DNA from: Candidatus Rifleibacteriota bacterium
GTDB taxonomy: Bacteria > Muiribacteriota > Ozemobacteria > Ozemobacterales > Ozemobacteraceae
Direction: 5' to 3'
Length of the DNA: 5,392 nt
Assembly: GCA_028691595.1 (NCBI GenBank)
Contig: JAQUZA010000253.1
Coordinates: 1-5,392, forward strand
The notes under the pieces are model-generated. The model was not told where the DNA came from. It did not search any database and saw only the letters and a list, made by a program, of their open reading frames with translations. Made by a program: the position numbers and the translations under genes. Of the stretch, positions 1 to 4,557 are shown in pieces. Positions within the stretch are counted from its first letter, which is position 1. Every line of letters begins with the position of its first letter.

Positions 1-68
1 TCTGAGACATCGGGGCTGGAAGAACAGAATATACAGACAACAGGTTTTTTGGCTGGTTTTTGATTCAT
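1..68 (-). CDS. LOG-family (TIGR00730) Rossmann-fold protein, N-terminal fragment
   Basis: Read on the minus strand from an ATG at 68-66, the sequence is open to the window edge and encodes MNQKPAKKPVVCIFCSSSPD followed by two more residues. A short basic lead followed by hydrophobic VVCIF, then C-S-S-S-P, matches the first beta strand and phosphate-binding turn of the LOG/YvdD family (typically VCVFCGSS or similar). Members of this family are cytoplasmic cytokinin-riboside-monophosphate phosphoribohydrolases or related nucleotide-processing enzymes. Only 22 codons are present; the catalytic PGGxGT motif would lie outside the window, so the call rests on the N-terminal signature alone. No Shine-Dalgarno precedes the ATG, but an extended -10 element sits just upstream, which suggests a very short leader. 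The gene is divergent from glyS. Confidence 0.5.
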   Translation of the reverse strand, partial: MNQKPAKKPVVCIFCSSSPDVS

Positions 69-77
69 GGTAAGTGA

Positions 78-86
78 ATTATATCA
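78..86 (-). promoter_or_regulatory. Extended -10 promoter for the leftward LOG-like gene
   Basis: On the minus strand the sequence reads TGATATAAT: a perfect TATAAT hexamer (83-78) preceded by the TG of an extended -10 element. No -35 match is found at 16-18 bases upstream, as expected for extended -10 promoters. The predicted transcription start is near position 71, only about 3 bases before the ATG at 68, so the mRNA would be nearly leaderless. The promoter is inferred from consensus only. Confidence 0.5.
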
Positions 87-100
87 CCGCGCGCCGTGAT
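83..100. promoter_or_regulatory. 18-base dyad, candidate operator between divergent promoters
   Basis: ATCACCGCGCGCCGTGAT is an inverted repeat with no loop; every symmetric pair matches except the C/C pair at 88 and 95. It lies directly upstream of, and shares one base pair (83) with, the -10 hexamer of the leftward gene, covers that promoter's TG extension and spacer, and sits about 40 bases upstream of the glyS -35. A repressor bound here would block the leftward gene and might affect glyS. With one mismatch allowed, such a dyad could occur by chance in a window of this size, so position is the main argument. Confidence 0.35.
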
Positions 101-140
101 TTTCTTCTCATTTAAGAAGCACAAGAAGAGGCTGGCATGA

Positions 141-169
141 TTGATTTTTGGGCAGAGAGCACTTATAAT
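141..169 (+). promoter_or_regulatory. sigma70-type promoter for glyS
   Basis: TTGATT (141-146) and a perfect TATAAT (164-169) are separated by exactly 17 bases, the optimal spacing. Transcription would start near 176 and give a leader of about 47 nt with a proper Shine-Dalgarno before the ATG at 223. This also excludes the in-frame TTG at 169 as the glyS start, because it is part of the -10 box and would not be transcribed. The leader is far too short for a T-box riboswitch. Confidence 0.75.
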
Positions 170-211
170 TGGCTCGCAAAAAGTTTCGCCAATTAAAATT
201 TTGTCGTCGAC

Positions 212-216
212 GGGAG
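212..216 (+). promoter_or_regulatory. Shine-Dalgarno site fixing the glyS start at 223
   Basis: GGGAG is placed 6 bases before the ATG at 223. It supports this ATG over the upstream in-frame TTG at 169, which would add 18 basic residues not expected in the family. Confidence 0.7.
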
Positions 217-222
217 AAACAG

Positions 223-1602
223 ATGGTAGATCTCGAGAAAATCATTTCATTATGCAAGCGCCGTGGTTTCATTTTTCAGGGCAGCGACCAGTATGGTGGT
301 CTGCAGGGCACCTGGGATTACGGCCCCCTCGGCGTAGAATTGAAAAATAACGTCAAACGAGCCTGGTGGCGACGGGTTGTTTATGAACGTGACGATATGG
401 AAGGCCTTGACTGCGCCATTCTCATGAATCGCCTCGTTCTCAAGTATTCTGGTCACGAAGAAACCTTTTCTGACCCTATGGTTGACTGCCGCAAGTGCAA
501 AAAACGCTTCAGGGCCGACCAGGTTGACCCGAACGAAAAGTGCTCTGAAGGCGACAAACATGATCTGACTGAGCCCCGGCCTTTCAATCTGATGTTCAAA
601 ACAACCTATGGGCCGGTTGCTGACGATAACAACGTTGCCTACCTGCGCCCTGAAACAGCTCAGGGCATCTTCATAAATTTCAAGAATGTTCTCGATTCGA
701 CCAACCGCAAGCTGCCATTTGGTATTGCCCAGATCGGCAAGTCGTATCGCAACGAAATCACGCCGCGCAATTTTATCTTCAGGGTGCGTGAGTTCGAACA
801 GATGGAAATCGAGTTTTTCGTCAAACCCGGTGCTGATGAAGAATGGCATAAAAAGTGGGTTGAAGATCGTTTCAACTGGTATATCGACCTCGGAATCAAA
901 CCAGAGAATATGCGTCGCTATGAGCAGAAACCAGAAGAACTGGCACATTATGCCAAAGCAACCGTCGACCTGCTTTATCGGTTTTTCCCGGAAAGGGAAG
1001 ACGAAGCCAAGCAATTCGACGAAGTTGAAGGCATAGCCAACCGCACCGACTTCGATCTTACCTGCCACACCAAGGGCGGCAAACTGGTGCTTGCCGATGG
1101 CCGTGAGATTCCCAACGTTCATGCGGTTAACAAACTCACCTATTTCGACCATGAAACCAATCAGCACATTCTGCCGTATGTCGTCGAACCCTCAGCCGGG
1201 GTAGACCGTGCAACTCTGGCCTTTCTCATGGATTCATATGTTGAAGAAACCGTTAACGACGGGCAGCGGGTTGTATTGAAGCTTCACCCCGAACTTGCGC
1301 CGATCAAGGTTGCGGTTTTACCCCTCAAGAAAAATCACGAAGGCATACGCAATACTGCCATGCAGATCAAAAACAACCTTATGAAAAAGAGCGGCTGGCG
1401 CACCGTTTATGATGATACAGCCGGCATCGGCAAGCTTTACCGCCGCCAGGATGAAATAGGTACGCCCTTTTGCGTCACAGTTGACTTTGACACTCTCGAC
1501 GATCAGTCGGTAACAGTTCGTGACCGCGACACCATGGCCCAGGAACGCATCAAAATCGATGCACTTCAGGAATATCTGGCACAAAAACTTGGCAACTGCT
1601 GA
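223..1602 (+). CDS. glyS: Glycyl-tRNA synthetase, single-chain dimeric (alpha2) type
   Basis: This cytoplasmic class II aminoacyl-tRNA synthetase joins glycine to tRNA-Gly using ATP. The 459-residue product has the usual length of the bacterial alpha2 enzyme (about 460 residues; also called GlyQS), which is unrelated in architecture to the alpha2beta2 GlyQ+GlyS form. Visible landmarks: the N-terminal YGPLGVELKNNVKRAWW block (33-49); a Cys cluster C89-x2-C92 and C107, possibly with H113, resembling the zinc-binding insertion; RPETAQGIF (142-150); motif 2 in FRVREFEQMEIEF (186-198); motif 3 in EPSAGVDRATLAF (322-334), whose Arg contacts ATP; and a C-terminal anticodon-binding domain from about residue 358 (APIKVAVLPL) to the end, containing GTPFCVTVDFDT. 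The start is set by the Shine-Dalgarno and by a promoter that overlaps the longer alternative. The 3' end overlaps the downstream methyltransferase frame, implying a shared transcript. The identification is secure; zinc binding is inferred. Confidence 0.97.
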   Translation: MVDLEKIISLCKRRGFIFQGSDQYGGLQGTWDYGPLGVELKNNVKRAWWRRVVYERDDMEGLDCAILMNRLVLKYSGHEETFSDPMVDCRKCKKRFRADQVDPNEKCSEGDKHDLTEPRPFNLMFKTTYGPVADDNNVAYLRPETAQGIFINFKNVLDSTNRKLPFGIAQIGKSYRNEITPRNFIFRVREFEQMEIEFFVKPGADEEWHKKWVEDRFNWYIDLGIKPENMRRYEQKPEELAHYAKATVDLLYRFFPEREDEAKQFDEVEGIANRTDFDLTCHTKGGKLVLADGREIPNVHAVNKLTYFDHETNQHILPYVVEPSAGVDRATLAFLMDSYVEETVNDGQRVVLKLHPELAPIKVAVLPLKKNHEGIRNTAMQIKNNLMKKSGWRTVYDDTAGIGKLYRRQDEIGTPFCVTVDFDTLDDQSVTVRDRDTMAQERIKIDALQEYLAQKLGNC

Positions 1603-2416
1603 CAAAACCGGTGGCCGAATAATCAGAGGCGACATGCTGCATGTCGCCTCTTCACTTACTCCCGGCATCTTCAGGCTTATATATCTCGACCCCCCGTTTT
1701 TAACCGGGCGCGAGCAAATAGGTAGCAAAGAAGGCCTTGCCTATGATGACCGCTGGGCAGGCAATCTCGACAGCTACCTGCCATGGTTGCAGAAGAGGCT
1801 GCAGGCTATTTTTCCGTTATTATGCAGTGATGGCAGTCTTGTTCTGCACCTTGACTGGCGAACCACCCACCACGCAAGAGTTTTGCTCGATGACCTCTTC
1901 GGGCACGAAGGTTTTATCAACGAAATTATCTGGCATTACACCGGCGGTGGCCGCTCTAAAAGACGCTTTTCATGCAAACACGACACTCTTCTCTGGTATA
2001 GCCGCAGTCAAAAGCCTGTCTTTAATATCGACGCGGTCAGACAGCCGTATAAACAGACTTCAGGCTATGCCAGATCGGGCATAGTAGCTGCCAGTGGGCG
2101 CAAATATCTGCCTGACCCGCGGGGAACCCCCGTCGACGATGTCTGGGACATACCCATAATTAACCCGATGGCGCTCGAGCGCACGGGTTACCCCACCCAG
2201 AAACCACTGGCTCTTTTACAGCGTCTCATAAGTGCTCTCACCAACCCGGGGGACCTCGTTGGTGATCTCTGCTGCGGCAGTGGCACAACGCTGGTTTCGG
2301 CGCAACAACTGGGCAGAAACTGGCTGGGTTGTGACATTTCTGAAGCAGCCACAGAATGTGCCAGACAACGTCTGCAACATGAATGTAGCTGTGAAGCCAG
2401 CATAGAAAACCTTTGA
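1559..2416 (+). CDS. Beta-class site-specific DNA methyltransferase (N6-adenine or N4-cytosine)
   Basis: The protein (285 residues from ATG 1559) belongs to the N6_N4_Mtase family, which transfers a methyl group from S-adenosylmethionine to an exocyclic amino group of a DNA base. The catalytic motif IV, LIYLDPPF (40-47), lies near the N-terminus, and the SAM-binding motif I, DLCCGSGTT (236-244), near the C-terminus, preceded by YPTQKP (211-216). This order (IV, target recognition, I) defines the beta class. DPPF favours adenine-N6 over the SPPY usual in cytosine-N4 enzymes. IIWHYTGGGRSKRRF and HDTLLWYS in the middle are typical of the family. The Phe of the common DPFxGSGT is replaced by Cys. 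The start is uncertain: GTG 1520, ATG 1559 (AGGAA 13 bases upstream) and TTG 1589 all overlap glyS, while ATG 1634 has AGAGG upstream but would remove the conserved strand RIIRGD. I prefer 1559 or 1589. No restriction enzyme gene is adjacent, so it looks like an orphan methyltransferase. Confidence 0.9.
   Translation: MHFRNIWHKNLATADKTGGRIIRGDMLHVASSLTPGIFRLIYLDPPFLTGREQIGSKEGLAYDDRWAGNLDSYLPWLQKRLQAIFPLLCSDGSLVLHLDWRTTHHARVLLDDLFGHEGFINEIIWHYTGGGRSKRRFSCKHDTLLWYSRSQKPVFNIDAVRQPYKQTSGYARSGIVAASGRKYLPDPRGTPVDDVWDIPIINPMALERTGYPTQKPLALLQRLISALTNPGDLVGDLCCGSGTTLVSAQQLGRNWLGCDISEAATECARQRLQHECSCEASIENL
1625..1651. repeat. Perfect 27-base hairpin inside the start of the methyltransferase gene
   Basis: The arms AGAGGCGACATGC and GCATGTCGCCTCT are exact reverse complements around a single T (in RNA, a 12-bp stem with a CUG loop). 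It begins 23 bases after the glyS stop. There is no T-run after it, so it is not a canonical intrinsic terminator. It is in phase with the methyltransferase codons: AGA/TCT, GGC/GCC, GAC/GTC and ATG/CAT pair as whole codons around the central CTG. It hides the AGAGG and ATG 1634 pair. Possible roles are a translational lock on internal initiation, an mRNA 3'-end stabiliser or attenuator for glyS, or a protein-binding palindrome. Confidence 0.8.
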
Positions 2417-2444
2417 ACTGCTTGGCGGGTGGTTGCAGTTTTTG
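2416..2444 (+). terminator. Weak hairpin after the methyltransferase, possible terminator
   Basis: AACTGC (2416-2421) and GCAGTT (2435-2440) can form a 6-bp stem with a 13-base loop, running into a short T-run (2439-2443). The stem is weak and overlaps the stop codon. It could partly end the glyS-methyltransferase transcript, but this is a marginal call. Confidence 0.3.
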
Positions 2445-2461
2445 TAACCGGCAATTATCAT
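2433..2461 (+). promoter_or_regulatory. Candidate promoter for the DUF4097 gene
   Basis: TTGCAG (2433-2438), 17 bases, then TATCAT (2456-2461). The -10 matches consensus in five of six positions and the spacing is ideal; the -35 keeps only the TTG. The predicted start near 2468 leaves a leader of about 34 nt before the ATG at 2502. Confidence 0.35.
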
Positions 2462-2491
2462 GTAACAGTTAAGAGATAAAAGTCCGGGTAT

Positions 2492-2496
2492 GGAGG
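2492..2496 (+). promoter_or_regulatory. Strong Shine-Dalgarno deciding the DUF4097 start at 2502
   Basis: GGAGG lies 5 bases before ATG 2502. An alternative in-frame ATG at 2490 sits on top of this site and has no ribosome binding site of its own, so 2502 is preferred. Confidence 0.75.
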
Positions 2497-2501
2497 AACA
2501 A

Positions 2502-3716
2502 ATGACTGACGCAAGAAAAATGATTTTAAACATGCTGGCAGAAGGCAAGATTACCGTTGAAGAATCTGAAAAACTGCTGGCCGCCATAAATGAAAAAGAC
2601 AATCCCCGCGAAGAACCCAAAGCAGCAAATCGCGACGAAAACCGCGAAAATAACGGGCAGCGATCTGAAAACGAAGAGAGCGGTCGAAGTCGCGAAAAAA
2701 ACAACGACGATGACCCGTTCAACCCTTTTCTGAACGCAACCAAGCTGGGCTTTGACCTGCGCAATCTGGCTCAGACAGTGCAACAGACTGTGCAGCATGC
2801 GATCAAGAAGGCCGAACCACGCCGCCGTGAATTTAAAGACAAAATGAAAGAATTTGGCAGCTGGATGCAGGAAGTGGTTGGCAGCATGGCCAACGAACTC
2901 GGCAACGTCAAAGGTGAGCCCACAGATGGTCTGCCCGTTGACTTTGTTGTAACTCCGCCTGAAAACATCGACCGCTGTGATACCTTTGTTTTTGAAAACG
3001 TTTTTGGCGAGATACGCATTCACGAGGGCCCTGAGTTTAAAATGCACGTTAACGGCCAGGTAAGCAAAGCAACCATGGGCGAATATCAACCCGCCCAGTG
3101 GTTTTCGCGCTATGGCATCAGAACCGACGACCGCAGCCTGTTTGTCGGGTTTGATCGTAACCTGCCGGTCAAAGCAATTATCGACATGGAAATAACCCTG
3201 CCGGCTGACATGCATGTTAACTGCAAGACCGTTTCCGGCGCGATGAGAATCAGGGGCAACTATCGCATTGGCGAGCTTAAAACCGTCAGCGGCAATATCA
3301 GAATCCAGGGTGCCAATCTCAAACAGTCACAAATTGAGACTGTCAGTGGTGCCGTTCAAATCGAGGGTGGCGAAATTTCAATGGAAATCAAGTCAACCTC
3401 GGGTGATTTTCTCGTAAGAGATTCGAGAATCGAAGAACTCAAGATCAATTCAGTTTCAGGCGATATAATGCTGACCGAAGCCAGCATTTCTGATAACACC
3501 AGTGTCAGACTGGCCACAACTTCAGGCGATATTATCGTCGAAAAAATGAGTGGGCCATGGAAAGTTGTTGAAGCAACAACCCGCAGTGGCGACGTTGTTC
3601 TTGACTGGAAAGGTGATGCCACACCACTGAACAATCAGGGCACTTCGCTGAAATCAGGCAGTAACGGCGCAGAATTTAAGGCAGAGTCAGTAAGCGGCGA
3701 CATTCAGTTTACCTGA
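2502..3716 (+). CDS. DUF4097 beta-repeat protein with YvlB/LiaX-type N-terminal domain
   Basis: The 404-residue product has three parts. Residues 5-30 (MILNMLAEGKITVEESEKLL within it) match the short helical domain found at the N-terminus of YvlB and LiaX-like proteins. Residues 31-72 are a charged, low-complexity linker rich in E, N, R and D, followed by predicted amphipathic helices (about 80-135). From about 160 to the end is a DUF4097 adhesin-like region of beta strands with a repeated [ST]-x-S-G-[DAN]-hydrophobic turn; the Ser is at 245, 263, 282, 300, 319, 341, 362 and 398. The 18-22 residue spacing suggests a beta-helix or solenoid. There is no signal peptide or membrane segment, so it is probably cytoplasmic, or membrane-associated through the amphipathic helices. 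In Firmicutes, relatives belong to cell-envelope stress responses (LiaFSR); no such regulator is next to this gene, so an envelope role is inference. Its own promoter and terminator make it look monocistronic. Confidence 0.85.
   Translation: MTDARKMILNMLAEGKITVEESEKLLAAINEKDNPREEPKAANRDENRENNGQRSENEESGRSREKNNDDDPFNPFLNATKLGFDLRNLAQTVQQTVQHAIKKAEPRRREFKDKMKEFGSWMQEVVGSMANELGNVKGEPTDGLPVDFVVTPPENIDRCDTFVFENVFGEIRIHEGPEFKMHVNGQVSKATMGEYQPAQWFSRYGIRTDDRSLFVGFDRNLPVKAIIDMEITLPADMHVNCKTVSGAMRIRGNYRIGELKTVSGNIRIQGANLKQSQIETVSGAVQIEGGEISMEIKSTSGDFLVRDSRIEELKINSVSGDIMLTEASISDNTSVRLATTSGDIIVEKMSGPWKVVEATTRSGDVVLDWKGDATPLNNQGTSLKSGSNGAEFKAESVSGDIQFT
3228..3698 (+). repeat. Protein-level tandem repeats (SG beta-solenoid turns)
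   Basis: Eight copies of a [ST]-x-S-G-x-hydrophobic unit are encoded here, with a step of 18, 19, 18, 19, 22, 21 and then 36 residues. The copies are diverged at DNA level, so this is an old protein repeat and not a DNA tandem repeat. The final 36-residue step equals two units; a degenerate SG at residues 385-386 lies between. Confidence 0.75.
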
Positions 3717-3792
3717 TTATTCTTTTATTCTTAAGTAACCGTCGAGCCCAAATTACGTCATGACTTCAAAGCGCACATAATTACCACCTCTT

Positions 3793-3826
3793 AAACAGAG
3801 CTCCTTGAAAAGGGAGCCCTGTTTTT
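3793..3826 (+). terminator. Rho-independent terminator of the DUF4097 gene
   Basis: AAACAG (3793-3798) pairs with CTGTTT (3819-3824) and GCTCC (3800-3804) with GGAGC (3813-3817), with a single A/C mismatch between the two blocks and an 8-base loop. The T-run 3822-3826 continues into a T-rich stretch. The A-run on the 5' side could also let it work weakly in the other direction. The 76 bases between the stop at 3716 and this stem hold nothing I can identify. Confidence 0.8.
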
Positions 3827-3877
3827 GGTTTTGGTGCCACAGCAAACCTGTTAACGCATCAGAAAAACTTTCAGCAC

Positions 3878-3882
3878 GGAGA
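3878..3882 (+). promoter_or_regulatory. Shine-Dalgarno fixing the coiled-coil gene start at 3892
   Basis: GGAGA lies 9 bases before ATG 3892. The frame stays open upstream to a TTG at 3805, but that codon falls in the loop of the preceding terminator and the added residues (Trp/Cys/His-rich, unlike the rest) are not plausible coding sequence. Confidence 0.65.
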
Positions 3883-3891
3883 AAAAAGCAG

Positions 3892-4500
3892 ATGGAACCA
3901 TTACAGGTAATAGGTCTGATTCTTATCATGACCGCCCTCTTTGCCATAGGGGCAAAAGTGGTAATGTTTTTCAAAAACCGCGAAATTGCACTGATTAAAG
4001 AAAAATATGAGCAAATGATCAGCTCGACAAAACACGAACACGAGGCTGTCAGAGCTTCTTTGTCCGAAGACAATTTCAAGCAGACCAAACGCCTTGAAGA
4101 GCACTACCTCCGCAAACTTGACGATAAAGACAAAGAGATCCAGGAACTGGTAAACCAGCTCGATGAGCTGCAGGCCTGGAAAAAGGAACTGGAAATAAAA
4201 TTCGCCAAGTATGAAGGTGCCAGTCAGGGAAGCCCGCAGCACCTGGTAATCAAGCTGCTGGATCACAACCAGAAGTTGAATCAGGCTCTCAACGCCAAAT
4301 GGAAAAACATTGAAGAAAACCTCTCAAATGAGCTGACTGCCGCACTTGGCAAGATGAAAAACATGTTTGCCGATGCAGAAAAACTGCATCATGACGGTAT
4401 CGAAATAATTTCTGAATACGAATCCAGGCTGCCCGATGACATCAAGCGCAAGGTTCATGACGAAATCCTGAAACTTCCGCAATCATCATCTATCAAATAG
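3892..4500 (+). CDS. Single-pass membrane protein with long coiled coil, function unknown
   Basis: I do not recognise a family. The 202-residue product begins with a hydrophobic segment (about 5-27, LQVIGLILIMTALFAIGAKV) that would act as an uncleaved signal anchor, followed at once by KNR, consistent with an N-out, cytoplasmic C-terminal orientation. Residues 30-108 are highly charged and rich in E, K, Q and L with heptad-like spacing, indicating a coiled coil. After a short break (GASQGSP, 109-115) a second helical part runs to about 195 and the tail is polar. The arrangement resembles phage-shock or envelope-associated anchored coiled-coil proteins in shape only. It stands between two terminators, so it seems to be transcribed alone, yet I found no convincing promoter in 3827-3877. 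Start chosen by Shine-Dalgarno and by the sensible N-terminal anchor. Confidence 0.75.
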   Translation: MEPLQVIGLILIMTALFAIGAKVVMFFKNREIALIKEKYEQMISSTKHEHEAVRASLSEDNFKQTKRLEEHYLRKLDDKDKEIQELVNQLDELQAWKKELEIKFAKYEGASQGSPQHLVIKLLDHNQKLNQALNAKWKNIEENLSNELTAALGKMKNMFADAEKLHHDGIEIISEYESRLPDDIKRKVHDEILKLPQSSSIK

Positions 4501-4521
4501 CCCCTGTCGGGCGGCTTTTTT
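4499..4521 (+). terminator. Rho-independent terminator overlapping the stop codon
   Basis: AGCC (4499-4502) pairs with GGCT (4513-4516), and the inner CC with GG leaving one bulged C; an alternative register pairs GCCC with GGGC. The loop is about 5 bases and is followed by six Ts (4516-4521). The last two bases of the TAG stop belong to the stem, so a ribosome terminating here would cover the hairpin. Confidence 0.7.
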
Positions 4522-4522
4522 C

Positions 4523-4551
4523 TTGGGTGTGGTAATATATTATGCTACACT
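4523..4551 (+). promoter_or_regulatory. Candidate promoter with start site at the ATG of the HflK-like gene
   Basis: TTGGGT (4523-4528), 17 bases, then TACACT (4546-4551), the latter preceded by TG to give an extended -10 (TGCTACACT). By normal spacing transcription would start at 4558, the A of the ATG. No Shine-Dalgarno precedes that ATG, which fits a leaderless mRNA. TATTAT (4538-4543) is an alternative -10 without a well-placed -35. Confidence 0.4.
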
Positions 4552-4557
4552 GCCGGC

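Noticed and set aside
169..222. In-frame upstream TTG extension of glyS (18 extra residues)
   Set aside because: The TTG begins on the last base of the -10 box (TATAAT 164-169), so it would not be in the mRNA; ATG 223 has a good Shine-Dalgarno.
170..222. T-box riboswitch in the glyS leader
   Set aside because: The leader is only about 47 nt between the predicted start and the ATG; a T-box needs well over 150 nt with a terminator.
250..1167. 305-codon open frame on the minus strand within glyS
   Set aside because: It lies antisense to a certain, highly conserved gene, and its translation has no recognisable domain or start signal; it reflects codon bias of glyS.
1625..1651. Canonical rho-independent terminator of glyS
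   Set aside because: The stem is very strong but is followed by TCACTTACTCCC with no T-run, and the methyltransferase frame reads through it.
1559..2416. Restriction-modification or phage-defence system built around the methyltransferase
   Set aside because: Neighbouring genes on both sides are accounted for and none is a nuclease, helicase or specificity subunit.
2526..3215. 229-codon open frame on the minus strand within the DUF4097 gene
   Set aside because: It is a shadow of the plus-strand gene; Phe/Val/Cys-rich translation without family features.
3228..3698. DNA tandem repeat or CRISPR-like array
   Set aside because: The periodicity is only in the protein; the nucleotide copies differ widely and there are no identical repeats with spacers.
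3753..3781. Possible promoter TTACGT, 17 bases, CATAAT
   Set aside because: The -35 is poor and transcription would run at once into the terminator at 3793-3826.
3805..3891. N-terminal extension of the coiled-coil gene from TTG 3805
   Set aside because: The codon is in the loop of the upstream terminator and the extra residues look non-coding; ATG 3892 has a Shine-Dalgarno and begins the membrane anchor.
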